A stretch of 64,000 bases of DNA from Rariglobus sp041662485 (lineage in GTDB: Bacteria > Verrucomicrobiota > Verrucomicrobiia > Opitutales > Opitutaceae). Each line of letters begins with the position of its first letter. Positions within the stretch are counted from its first letter, which is position 1. This document shows positions 39,967 to 46,525 of this stretch, in pieces. Made by a program: the position numbers and the translations under genes. The notes beneath the pieces are model-generated. The model saw only the letters and a program-made list of their open reading frames with translations, was not told the DNA's origin and ran no database searches. Location of the stretch: NCBI GenBank assembly GCA_041662485.1, contig JBAZSJ010000025.1, positions 1 through 64,000 of the forward strand, in the 5' to 3' direction.

Positions 39967-41535
39967 TCATCCGGAGTCCAGCGGACTCCTCACCCCCAGC
40001 CCCGGCTTCTGCATCACATGGGTATATATTTGGGTGGTTTCGACACTCTCGTGCCCGAGCAAATCCTGCACCGTGCGAATATCCACCCCGCTCTCCAGCA
40101 GGTGCGTGGCAAACGAATGCCTCAACGTGTGCGGAGTCACCCGCTTGTCTATCTTCGCGCCAACCCGCGCATTTTTTAATATCCGCTGGAACGTCGTGTC
40201 TACGGCATGATGCCTCCGCCTCACTCCAGACACCGGATCAATGCTCGTCTCGCGCGAAGGAAACAACCACTGCCACTCCCACTGCTGCCCCGCCCTCGGG
40301 TATTTCCGATCAAGCCCCTCAGGCAGCCATACCCCTGGCAAATCCGCCTCTCGATCCGCTTTGAACAACTCCCTCAACCGGTCCAAGTGCGCCCGCAACG
40401 GCTCGATCAACGACTCCGGCACCACCGTCAGCCGGTCCTTGTCGCCCTTCCCCGCGAAAACCTTCATCTGCCGCCGCTCCAAATCCAGATGATGCACACG
40501 CAGTCGCAGCAATTCCATGAGACGCAGCCCGCCCCCGTAGGCCAGCTCCGCCATCAGGCGCGGCGTCCCCTCCATCTCCGCAAACAACCGCCTGATCTCA
40601 TCGCGGCTCAACACCATCGGCACCACCCGCTTTGACGCCGCCCGCCGAAACGACATTTCCCCCAACCGCACCTTCAACGCCTCCTGCATAAAAAACACCA
40701 ACGCGTTCAGCGCCTGCTTTTGCGTGGACGCGCTCGCCCGCCACTTCACCGCCAAGTCCGATAAAAACGCCTGCACATCCGCCCCCTCCGCCACCCACGG
40801 CGTGCGCGGCTGGATAAAATTCGCAAACCGCACCGCCCACCCCCGATACGTCTCCTCCGTGCGCCAGCTAAAACTCCGCCTCCGGGAAGCCTCCACCAAT
40901 TTTTTCTCCCAATCACTGCGCCCCATATCCCTCCCCGCAGCCCCAGGCTCCATCGCCCTTTGCCTAGGGAGAGCATGACCAGCTGCCCTCGACTGGTCGG
41001 GACTGGGCGCACCACTCGGTAATCCTTTCGATTTCTCCTTCTGTTGTAGGCCAGACCGCCGGTCTGGCTCCACCCCTCCGCCCTGCCGCCCCTCAGTCCG
41101 TGGCCCTGGATGTGAGTTCAGGGATTCCGCTTCCGCCCCCCGCCCCCCACTTTCAGGTTTCAGTCTTCCAGTTTCAGGTTTCATTCCCCCTCCTCCGCCA
41201 CTCCGAACCCCAGGTTTCAAGTCTCCGCCCTCCGTCCCTCCGTCCTCTGCCTCTCCGTTCGACCGTCCTCCGTGCTTCGCCCTCCACGCCGCTTCAAAAA
41301 ACCACCGCAAAGCCGGCTTGCTTGCGTTGTTTCCTCCCGCTTCAACCTCCGCGATAAACATTTTTGCAGTCGCTATGCAGGCAAAAGTCTTCTTCTGCTT
41401 GCACCAACGCAAATACGCAAAAATCCCCTGCCGAACCGAGGCTTTCGTCGACTCCAACACTTTCGCCCGATCCAAAACCTCGCTCCATTCTGGAAATCGC
41501 ACCGCCTCACGCTCATCTTGCCATTTAGTAGCCAT
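39967..41535 (-). CDS. intI: Integron integrase IntI with an unusual N-terminal extension
   Basis: Five hundred and twenty-two residues against about 320-340 for known IntI. The core (about 204-522) has a SAM-like domain, the IntI-specific extra helix at about 400-430 (LPEGLDRKYPRAGQQWEW) and all tyrosine-recombinase residues: Arg338, the GKGDKDR turn, His469-x-x-Arg472, His495 and Tyr504. Residues 1-90 look like a second SAM-like domain (YLRWCKQKK, ALRWFFEAAWR), joined by a 110-residue Gly/Pro-rich linker. An ATG at codon 204 preceded by GGGGAGGG would give a normal 319-residue protein, so the real start is open. It catalyses attC x attI recombination, and is divergent from array B. Confidence 0.92.
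   Translation of the reverse strand: MATKWQDEREAVRFPEWSEVLDRAKVLESTKASVRQGIFAYLRWCKQKKTFACIATAKMFIAEVEAGGNNASKPALRWFFEAAWRAKHGGRSNGEAEDGGTEGGDLKPGVRSGGGGGMKPETGRLKPESGGRGAEAESLNSHPGPRTEGRQGGGVEPDRRSGLQQKEKSKGLPSGAPSPDQSRAAGHALPRQRAMEPGAAGRDMGRSDWEKKLVEASRRRSFSWRTEETYRGWAVRFANFIQPRTPWVAEGADVQAFLSDLAVKWRASASTQKQALNALVFFMQEALKVRLGEMSFRRAASKRVVPMVLSRDEIRRLFAEMEGTPRLMAELAYGGGLRLMELLRLRVHHLDLERRQMKVFAGKGDKDRLTVVPESLIEPLRAHLDRLRELFKADREADLPGVWLPEGLDRKYPRAGQQWEWQWLFPSRETSIDPVSGVRRRHHAVDTTFQRILKNARVGAKIDKRVTPHTLRHSFATHLLESGVDIRTVQDLLGHESVETTQIYTHVMQKPGLGVRSPLDSG
41045..41069. repeat. Palindromic repeat inside the intI linker
   Basis: TGTAGGCCAGACC and GGTCTGGCT match the TGTAGGCCCGACC family. Read on the minus strand it encodes VEPDRRSGLQ (residues 155-164) of the integrase linker. 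Confidence 0.75.
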
Positions 41536-41539
41536 AACT

Positions 41540-41707
41540 CCAGTGCAGCCTTTGCCGGCTTCATATCAACCCGGAAAAAGCTGCACTCAAAAATTTCATA
41601 CATGACCATGAATAGGTTACATAATAAAAGCCCGCTCCCACCTTCAAACTTGATACCTCGATATGCTGCACTGAGTGCAGCCTAATAACACTGTTCGGCA
41701 AAACGGA
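41540..41707 (+). promoter_or_regulatory. Probable attI site and integrase/cassette control region
   Basis: The last GTTCGGC before the first cassette (41693-41699) has the position of the attI crossover. AGTGCAGCCT occurs twice (41542-41551 and 41674-41683), CTGCACT occurs inverted at 41581 and 41666, and CTGCACTGAGTGCAG is a palindrome: candidate integrase-binding repeats. A possible rightward cassette promoter (TTCATA and ACATAATAAA near 41595 and 41615) is weak. Confidence 0.65.
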
Positions 41708-42127
41708 ATGAAACCCATTATTATAATTTTAGCCGTTCTGTTCACGGCAGGATGCGTAGGCCCTTTTAAAAAATCAGTATGGACGCGCCCAGAACTTCAG
41801 GAGTGGTATACGCGATGGGTGCAGCGCCCGGACGGAAAAGATGCCGGCATCGGCTATCAAGGGAGCGACGAAAAGCTGCATTATTTTATGGCCAGATCGA
41901 TGGATTCTTGGATTTTTATTCGGGTATCACGCGATCAGATTGAAGTGCCCGAAGTGCATCTTTACCATGAATCCTTTTTCGGAGCTCCCACCGTTTATTA
42001 TTGGTTAGATCCATCGAAAGACTTCACAGAAAAGAAAGCGCCGAACCAGGCGTTACAGACAACGACCCGCACTGTCACGCCGGCTGCTTCGCACCCGTCG
42101 CGCCAGCGCGTGTCGTGTCTGATCTAA
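41708..42127 (+). CDS. Cassette B1: predicted lipoprotein with attC-encoded tail
   Basis: One hundred and thirty-nine residues. The signal peptide ends in a lipobox (LFTAGC). The mature domain (ELQEWYTRWVQRPDGKDAG, LHYFMARSMDSWIFIRVSRD) is polar and unrecognised. The attC that follows carries GCCGAAC, which has no stop, so the reading frame continues through the site (APNQALQTTTRTVTPAASHP onward) and stops in the L' arm. About thirty C-terminal residues are therefore attC-encoded. It is the cassette closest to attI, where expression is usually highest. ATG lies nine bases after the attI core. Confidence 0.7.
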   Translation: MKPIIIILAVLFTAGCVGPFKKSVWTRPELQEWYTRWVQRPDGKDAGIGYQGSDEKLHYFMARSMDSWIFIRVSRDQIEVPEVHLYHESFFGAPTVYYWLDPSKDFTEKKAPNQALQTTTRTVTPAASHPSRQRVSCLI

Positions 42128-42137
42128 AGCGTTCGGC
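42040..42137 (+). other. attC site
   Basis: R'' GCCGAAC at 42040-42046 and R' GTTCGGC at 42131-42137, with the GCCGGCTGCTTCGCACCC loop. Identical over all 98 bases to 49293-49390. Confidence 0.95.
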
Positions 42138-42155
42138 AAAAAAAGCCCCGAATAT

Positions 42156-42404
42156 ATGAATCCCAGTCTATCTCCGATTCTTCATGCGGCCGCACGGGCG
42201 ATCATTTCCCTCGTCGTCATCTTTACAGCATCCCTGATTGTCATGCTCGCAGCCGCATTTCTCATGCAGGCATATTTCTCTATTCGGATTAGCACAGAGA
42301 AGTGGGTATTAGCTTGGTCTATTTGCTTCGCTCTTTTTACTTACGCCACACGGCGCTACTGGAATCCACCTGAAAAGAAAACTTCGGCAGATGAATCCCT
42401 CTAG
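42156..42404 (+). CDS. Cassette B2: small membrane protein
   Basis: Eighty-two residues with two hydrophobic segments (about 14-40 and 48-66) and a charged C-terminus (PPEKKTSADESL). The ATG lies 18 bases after R', a little further than usual. The sequence from the stop to the next R'' (GATGAATCCCTCTAG, then AAGAAAGCGCCGAAC) resembles the same region of the cassettes ending at 49292 and 49552. A membrane location is likely; no family recognised. Confidence 0.65.
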   Translation: MNPSLSPILHAAARAIISLVVIFTASLIVMLAAAFLMQAYFSIRISTEKWVLAWSICFALFTYATRRYWNPPEKKTSADESL

Positions 42405-42422
42405 TTTCCAAACAAAGAAAGC

Positions 42423-42520
42423 GCCGAACAAGGCGCTACAGACAAGATACCTACGTGTCACGGATTGTGCTACGCACACTCCGCGCCACGCAGGTATCTG
42501 TCTGATCTGAATCGTTGGGC
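42423..42520 (+). other. attC site
   Basis: R'' GCCGAAC at 42423-42429 and R' GTTGGGC at 42514-42520. Arms AGATACCTACGTG/CACGCAGGTATCT, near-identical to the site at 437-534 of array A. Confidence 0.95.
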
Positions 42521-42527
42521 AAAAAAT

Positions 42528-43031
42528 ATGAAAATAAAACGATTTTACATAATCTCAGGTCTGATTCTTATCACCACCCTCGTCCTTCGTGAAACAGGAC
42601 TGTTGGTATTCGAGAGATTCTCGGACTCAAGCGTTCGGTATTCACTGGTGAAATCATCAAAAACGGAATTGCCGGGCCCATATACTAAATTAGTCATTAG
42701 AGACGATTCGCGTCGCCGTGAAAGCACGGAAGAAAGAAAGCCTGGAGTTCTTTACGTATATGTTGACGGCTTTGTTTTTGAGCAGAGTATCGGGCGAAAG
42801 CTACCTCTATATAAAAATGGAGACTCTGAGAGCTATTTGAGATTCGAATTCGTTTTTAATAAAAAGACCTATTCCGGAGGAATTGTGAGTATAAAGTCGG
42901 AGGCACGCACGGTAGGGTTACGAACACTTCGTGATATAAGAAAAAATGAATTCCGGAATCTGGTGGATACCATACTGAAATTTCATGGGGTCAGAAACCC
43001 TGCGATCGCTGTATTTGAAACGGAAATATGA
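42528..43031 (+). CDS. Cassette B3: membrane-anchored or secreted protein, unknown function
   Basis: One hundred and sixty-seven residues. A single hydrophobic segment at about residues 5-26 (IISGLILITTLVLRETGLL) suggests a signal anchor. The remainder is a soluble, basic, beta-rich domain (GVLYVYVDGFVFEQSIG, YLRFEFVFNKKTYSGGIV). The ATG lies seven bases after R'. The stop TGA lies in the ATGAAAACCACGGAGCC stretch preceding R''. One of the longest array B genes. No family recognised. Confidence 0.7.
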   Translation: MKIKRFYIISGLILITTLVLRETGLLVFERFSDSSVRYSLVKSSKTELPGPYTKLVIRDDSRRRESTEERKPGVLYVYVDGFVFEQSIGRKLPLYKNGDSESYLRFEFVFNKKTYSGGIVSIKSEARTVGLRTLRDIRKNEFRNLVDTILKFHGVRNPAIAVFETEI

Positions 43032-43041
43032 AAACCACGGA

Positions 43042-43139
43042 GCCCAACCAGTCGTTACAGACAATGACCTTCGCTGTCACGCCGGCTGCTTCGCACCCGT
43101 CGCGCCAGCGAAGGTCATGTCTGATCTAAAGCGTTAGGC
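43042..43139 (+). other. attC site
   Basis: R'' GCCCAAC at 43042-43048 and R' GTTAGGC at 43133-43139. Arms TGACCTTCGCTG/CAGCGAAGGTCA around the GCCGGCTGCTTCGCACCC loop. Confidence 0.95.
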
Positions 43140-43143
43140 AAAA

Positions 43144-43464
43144 ATGAAAATACGCATATCATACGTTTGTATCGTTCTCGCTCTGTTTTTCTCGATCCGA
43201 TTCTGGCTTCTCTCCCAAGAAATGAACCGAGGTTTACATACAATTTTTGAGCAAAGCAGCCCATTCGATACTGCAAAATCTCAGCCGCCCGAACTGATTC
43301 AGAAGATAAAAGACCTGGAAGTAACCCAGAGTGATTTAATTAAATTTTCAGACGAAATGGCGAAGCTGAATAGCAAGATTACCAGAATTTCTAGTTCATT
43401 TTTAATCCTTGGGATAATTTGTTATGTTACTGAAGAAAGAAAACGCAGAAAGACCGGAGCCTAA
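43144..43464 (+). CDS. Cassette B4: membrane protein with coiled-coil middle
   Basis: One hundred and six residues. Hydrophobic segments at about 5-22 and 85-98 flank a polar helical stretch (ELIQKIKDLEVTQSDLIKF, DEMAKLNSKITRI) that looks like a short coiled coil in the periplasm or cytoplasm. The C-terminus is basic (EERKRRKTGA) and its TAA stop belongs to the R'' box GCCTAAC of the next attC. ATG lies four bases after R'. No family recognised; a holin-like hairpin is one possibility but has no other support. Confidence 0.65.
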   Translation: MKIRISYVCIVLALFFSIRFWLLSQEMNRGLHTIFEQSSPFDTAKSQPPELIQKIKDLEVTQSDLIKFSDEMAKLNSKITRISSSFLILGIICYVTEERKRRKTGA

Positions 43465-43556
43465 CCAAGCGCTAGAGACAAGATGCATGCTTGTCACGCC
43501 GGCTGCTTCGCACCCGTCGCGCCAAGCACGCATCTGTCTCATCTAAGACGTTAGGC
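43459..43556 (+). other. attC site
   Basis: R'' GCCTAAC at 43459-43465 and R' GTTAGGC at 43550-43556. Arms AGATGCATGCTTG/CAAGCACGCATCT. Differs from 43823-43920 at only one position by eye. Confidence 0.95.
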
Positions 43557-43561
43557 AAAAA

Positions 43562-43828
43562 ATGAAACCTCTGATCGATCTCGAAATCGTTGTTACCGCC
43601 ATGTCGGCGGAGGGCTTCAGCCTCGTTCGGACTGAAGAGGCCTCGATGGATTCAGGTGTCCTTGAGTTCTCTAACGGAAAGAGGAAGATCGTTGTATGGA
43701 AAGAAAGAAGTATATGGGAGATCTCGGCTCTGAAAGAAGAGCTTGTGCCACTTGGGTTGTGGAAGGGATTTTCAGACACTCATGAGTTCTGTGAAATACT
43801 AAGAGCTTATGCAAAAAACGGAGCCTAA
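43562..43828 (+). CDS. Cassette B5: small soluble protein
   Basis: Eighty-eight residues with no signal peptide or membrane segment. The N-terminus (LEIVVTAMSAEGFSLVRTEE) and middle (GVLEFSNGKRKIVVWKERSIW) suggest an alpha/beta fold with a short basic strand pair. The sequence ends YAKNGA, with the TAA stop lying in the R'' box. ATG is five bases after R'. No family recognised. The flanking attC sites are almost identical to each other, so this cassette could be lost by homologous as well as integrase-mediated recombination. Confidence 0.65.
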   Translation: MKPLIDLEIVVTAMSAEGFSLVRTEEASMDSGVLEFSNGKRKIVVWKERSIWEISALKEELVPLGLWKGFSDTHEFCEILRAYAKNGA

Positions 43829-43920
43829 CCAAGCGCCAGAGACAAGATGCATGCTTGTCACGCCGGCTGCTTCGCACCCGTCGCGCCAAGCACGCATCTG
43901 TCTCATCTAAGACGTTAGGC
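43823..43920 (+). other. attC site
   Basis: R'' GCCTAAC at 43823-43829 and R' GTTAGGC at 43914-43920, close duplicate of the preceding site. Confidence 0.95.
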
Positions 43921-43923
43921 AAA

Positions 43924-44235
43924 ATGAAAACCGACGATAGCGCTATTATCTTGGCAGCAAGACGCAGGGCCAAAAGAGACAAATATCGGATTGTCTATTT
44001 TGTCGTCATTTTAATCGCTGTTATTGCCTGCTTGAGGTTCTCAAAGAAAGAATCGAACGAGCGGGACAGAGTTCCAGTTGTATCGCAGGAGCCATACAAA
44101 ATAAGGCAGATATTTTATCTCTCAGCGTCTGTTGTTCTATTTTTTGGAGCGGCCTCATTTTCACCGATTTTATTTAGTTCGGAAGCGGATAGACTTTTAA
44201 TAAAACTCTCAGATGAAAAGAACCACGGAGCCTAA
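43924..44235 (+). CDS. Cassette B6: two-helix membrane protein
   Basis: One hundred and three residues. A basic N-terminus (ARRRAKRDKYR) precedes a hydrophobic segment at about 22-39, then a charged loop (RFSKKESNERDR) and a second segment at about 64-84. The charge distribution predicts both termini in the cytoplasm. The sequence ends EKNHGA with the TAA stop supplied by R''. ATG is three bases after R', one of the tightest spacings in the array. No family recognised. Confidence 0.65.
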   Translation: MKTDDSAIILAARRRAKRDKYRIVYFVVILIAVIACLRFSKKESNERDRVPVVSQEPYKIRQIFYLSASVVLFFGAASFSPILFSSEADRLLIKLSDEKNHGA

Positions 44236-44328
44236 CAAGGCACTACAGACAATTTCGAGGACTGTCCCAGTCGCGGCTGAGCCGCTTTGTGGGCCAGCCC
44301 TCGAAATGTCTGACTTTTGACGTTAGGC
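44230..44328 (+). other. attC site
   Basis: R'' GCCTAAC at 44230-44236 and R' GTTAGGC at 44322-44328. Arms ATTTCGAGGACTG and CCAGCCCTCGAAAT. Near-identical to the interrupted site at 119-202. Confidence 0.95.
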
Positions 44329-44336
44329 AAAAACAA

Positions 44337-44693
44337 ATGGCCCTCGATCGCAAAAGCACTATCTCCGGAGCTCTAATTGCATACCTCACAAGTAGCGCGA
44401 TAGAGACCATAGTATTATCCATCACTAAATATGCTGGTTTCGATTTTTCGACAGCCATAAATTATATCATCGCAATTATCATGCTCACCGCGGCATGGAT
44501 GATTTTAAAAGAAAGAATGGCAGGATACGTCACTGCATTTTCTGTCATACTCATCGTCATCATCGGAAATTTTTGGGTCTTAGCGATGAATCCAATAATT
44601 AGCAGCATTGGCTTCTGGAGCAATCTAGCCATTTACATAGCGGTATTACTTCTTTCTTATCCATATGCCTTTAGAAAAGAAACCGAAGCCTAA
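44337..44693 (+). CDS. Cassette B7: four-helix membrane protein
   Basis: One hundred and eighteen residues, almost entirely hydrophobic, with four predicted helices at about 10-28, 41-57, 63-83 and 92-111. The size and layout resemble small multidrug resistance (SMR/EmrE) or similar four-helix proteins, but the conserved membrane glutamate of EmrE is not evident, so that label is not applied. Ends ETEA with the TAA stop in R''. The ATG at 44337 is eight bases after R'; an earlier frame reading through attC from 44289 is rejected. Confidence 0.65.
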   Translation: MALDRKSTISGALIAYLTSSAIETIVLSITKYAGFDFSTAINYIIAIIMLTAAWMILKERMAGYVTAFSVILIVIIGNFWVLAMNPIISSIGFWSNLAIYIAVLLLSYPYAFRKETEA

Positions 44694-44785
44694 CAAGTCG
44701 TTACAGACAATGCAGTTTGCTGTCACGCCGGCTGCTTCGCACCCGTCGCGCCAGCAAACCGCATGTCTGATCTAAAGCGTTGGGC
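44688..44785 (+). other. attC site
   Basis: R'' GCCTAAC at 44688-44694 and R' GTTGGGC at 44779-44785. Arms TGCAGTTTGCTG/CAGCAAACCGCA around the GCCGGCTGCTTCGCACCC loop. Confidence 0.95.
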
Positions 44786-44820
44786 AAAAAAGAAAAAGAA
44801 AAAATAAATCCCCCTAATAA

Positions 44821-44826
44821 TATAAT
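44821..44826 (+). promoter_or_regulatory. Possible -10 element for a cassette-borne promoter
   Basis: TATAAT lies nine bases before the ATG of the next gene in an A-rich leader (TAATAATATAATACTGAAAT). A transcript from it would start at or next to the ATG and so be leaderless. No convincing -35 box is visible. Confidence 0.4.
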
Positions 44827-44834
44827 ACTGAAAT

Positions 44835-45116
44835 ATGGACGCCATTATAATTTTGATAGTGATCACCCTTATTGCTGGCGTTTTCTTTTTGGTTATCGTG
44901 CCCGCCAAAGCCAAAGAAAGTGCGCGAAAAAATAAAGAAGTCGCGGCGATAAGTCAGAGTGCCCCACAAACCGACAATCCCACGATTACAGAACTACGGC
45001 TACTGAGAATGGAGGTTAGCCGAAATCGGGAACAATTAGAGAAGATCAAATGGGGAGTAAGAGGCGTGGGAGGGTTACTTGCGGTAATTTTATTTTTTGT
45101 TCTGAATAAATCCTGA
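44835..45116 (+). CDS. Cassette B8, first gene: two-helix membrane protein
   Basis: Ninety-three residues. Hydrophobic segments at about 3-23 and 76-91 flank a helical, charged middle (ITELRLLRMEVSRNREQLEK) likely to form a coiled coil. Unlike most cassettes, the ATG is 50 bases from R', and the leader contains a TATAAT. The second gene of the same cassette starts 12 bases after the stop, making this a two-gene cassette. No family recognised. Confidence 0.65.
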   Translation: MDAIIILIVITLIAGVFFLVIVPAKAKESARKNKEVAAISQSAPQTDNPTITELRLLRMEVSRNREQLEKIKWGVRGVGGLLAVILFFVLNKS

Positions 45117-45128
45117 AATTATATACTT

Positions 45129-45353
45129 ATGGATAATGATATGAACCACGAATTGGACTGCCTAAAAAGGATTAGACTTCGGGCCAACGGCCTGGATGAG
45201 AAGATCGCCGCATCTTACCGAGAAGCTCTTCGAGAATCTCAAACATTTTGGTCTGTCGTTCATCGACTGGAAGCGAGTCCAAGTAATCATTCAATGCTTG
45301 AGGTGTTAAGGAAACAATATCTTGAAGCAGCAACGGAGGATTCGGAGGAATAG
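45129..45353 (+). CDS. Cassette B8, second gene: small soluble helical protein
   Basis: Seventy-four residues, mostly charged and helical (HELDCLKRIRLRANGLDEKI, SMLEVLRKQYLEAATEDSEE), without a signal peptide. It follows the membrane-protein gene by 12 bases and precedes the next attC by 17, so the pair share one cassette. A functional partnership, for example membrane protein plus cytoplasmic partner, is plausible but not shown. An ATG three codons later (MNHELD) is an alternative start. No family recognised. Confidence 0.6.
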   Translation: MDNDMNHELDCLKRIRLRANGLDEKIAASYREALRESQTFWSVVHRLEASPSNHSMLEVLRKQYLEAATEDSEE

Positions 45354-45370
45354 AACCCAAACCAGACGGA

Positions 45371-45468
45371 GCCCAACCAGTCGTTACAGACAATATCGTG
45401 GCATGGCACGTCGTCGGCGAAGCCTCCTTTGGTGCCACACCACTCATGTCTGATCTTGGACGTTAGGC
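45371..45468 (+). other. attC site
   Basis: R'' GCCCAAC at 45371-45377 and R' GTTAGGC at 45462-45468. Arms and loop (TCGTGGCATGGCAC, GTCGTCGGCGAAGCCTC) differ from the other sites, showing that several attC sub-types are mixed. Confidence 0.92.
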
Positions 45469-45476
45469 AAAAAGAA

Positions 45477-45770
45477 ATGGTCTACGCGCGCATCGAAGCA
45501 TTCCCGAATAAGAATTCTGCCGAGCACATGCGCTTAGGCGGAGCGCTCGTGAATTGTTGGATCAAGCGGAACGACATTGAAGAGGCTGTATCGATCGCTC
45601 GCCGTATGATCGCGGAACGCGGCTGGCATTCGGAAGTTATTGAAGAGGCAAGATTTTGTAGTCGCGATGAATTCTCGGAGGAAAGTCGCGAATATTTCGA
45701 TCAGGCGCTCACCGACGACGAGGTCCTCGTTTTCTACACGCATCCCAAGAATGAAGACCACGGAGCCTAA
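45477..45770 (+). CDS. Cassette B9: small soluble protein
   Basis: Ninety-seven residues, soluble. The sequence reads as alternating strands and helices (YARIEAFPNKNSAEHMRLGG, EEAVSIARRMIAERGWHSEV, FDQALTDDEVLVFYTHPK) and suggests a compact ferredoxin-like alpha/beta fold. It ends EDHGA with the TAA stop in R''. The ATG lies eight bases after R'. I do not recognise the family. An acidic C-terminal half and lack of membrane segments set it apart from the many membrane proteins in the array. Confidence 0.68.
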   Translation: MVYARIEAFPNKNSAEHMRLGGALVNCWIKRNDIEEAVSIARRMIAERGWHSEVIEEARFCSRDEFSEESREYFDQALTDDEVLVFYTHPKNEDHGA

Positions 45771-45862
45771 CAAGGCGCTACAGACAAGATACATGCTTGT
45801 CACGCGTCGTGCTGCGCACGCCACGCGCCAAGCATGTATCTGTCTGATCTAGGACGTTCGGC
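45765..45862 (+). other. attC site
   Basis: R'' GCCTAAC at 45765-45771 and R' GTTCGGC at 45856-45862. Arms of the AGATACATGCTTG type with a GTGCTGCGCAC loop, close to 924-1021 in array A. Confidence 0.95.
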
Positions 45863-45882
45863 AAAAAATCGAACCACGAATC

Positions 45883-46146
45883 ATGAAGCAACGCCTTGAT
45901 GACGAAGAGCTACAAGTCGCCCTGCCGCCCGAGGAATTTGATAATCGCATTCGCGAGTTGCTTGGCGAAGCTGAAGCCCGAGAAATCAGCCCCATTTGCG
46001 AGCGGATCGTGTATTGGCGGAGTGATATCCCAGCTCGTCCAAAAGCACCAAACATGATTCTCTGGATACTTGGCTATATTGTAGCTATCGGGATTTTCCT
46101 ATATGGCCTTTTTTCCATTGGCGTTAAGCTCGCAGGAATGCTTTGA
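45883..46146 (+). CDS. Cassette B10: membrane-anchored protein, homologue of cassette A9
   Basis: Eighty-seven residues. The conserved N-terminal half (VALPPEEFDNRIRELLGEAE, AREISPICERIVYW) and a C-terminal hydrophobic segment at about 60-84 match the product at 3562-3831. The strictly shared PPEEF, RIREL, EAR and PICERI residues point to a functional soluble motif tethered to the membrane. ATG at 45883 is 20 bases after R'; the homologue's ATG is 23 bases after its altered R'. Function unknown. Confidence 0.75.
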   Translation: MKQRLDDEELQVALPPEEFDNRIRELLGEAEAREISPICERIVYWRSDIPARPKAPNMILWILGYIVAIGIFLYGLFSIGVKLAGML

Positions 46147-46166
46147 ATTATGAAAAAGAAAACGGA

Positions 46167-46269
46167 GCCGAACCAGGCGTTACAGACAACGACCCGCACT
46201 GTCACGGATCGTGCTCCGAGCAGCACGCTCCGCGCCAGCGCGAGTCGTGTCTGATCTGAAGCGTTCGGC
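46167..46269 (+). other. attC site
   Basis: R'' GCCGAAC at 46167-46173 and R' GTTCGGC at 46263-46269, 103 bp. Loop GTGCTCCGAGCAGCACG. Nearly the same as 49553-49655. Confidence 0.93.
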
Positions 46270-46284
46270 AAAATAAATACCACC

Positions 46285-46506
46285 ATGCCTCTATCTATCG
46301 AAGCTCTATACGGAAAAGAAAAAATCGGCATCCTAAAGGCATTGGAAATTCGAAGTGCCGCAAAATCCGGAAAAGGAAGTTATACGTTTAGATGCATACA
46401 GTGCGATAAGCCGGTCAGACCACACAAAGAAGGCGGCAGCGCTTCAGCGCATTTTGAGCACTTGGAACGGAATTCACTTTGTAGTCTAAGCCACAGAGCA
46501 CGATGA
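46285..46506 (+). CDS. Cassette B11: small putative zinc-binding protein
   Basis: Seventy-three residues. Cys37 and Cys40 (CIQCDKPVRPHKEG) with His56 and His59 (AHFEH) form a C2H2-like set resembling the zinc site at the N-terminus of CoiA-like and related nuclease-associated proteins. The N-terminal helix is KEKIGILKALEIRSA. Ends SHRAR without a signal peptide. The ATG lies 15 bases after R'. Zinc binding is inferred from spacing; a nucleic-acid role is only suggested by the resemblance. Confidence 0.68.
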   Translation: MPLSIEALYGKEKIGILKALEIRSAAKSGKGSYTFRCIQCDKPVRPHKEGGSASAHFEHLERNSLCSLSHRAR

Positions 46507-46525
46507 ACTCGGAAAAGAAAACGGA

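Noticed and set aside
41666..41680. A LexA (SOS) box at attI
   Set aside because: The palindrome has nine bases between CTG and CAG rather than ten, and the motif recurs as direct repeats, which fits integrase-binding sites better.
44337..44693. EmrE-type small multidrug resistance pump in cassette B7
   Set aside because: Four helices and length fit, but the essential membrane glutamate of the first helix and other SMR signatures are missing.
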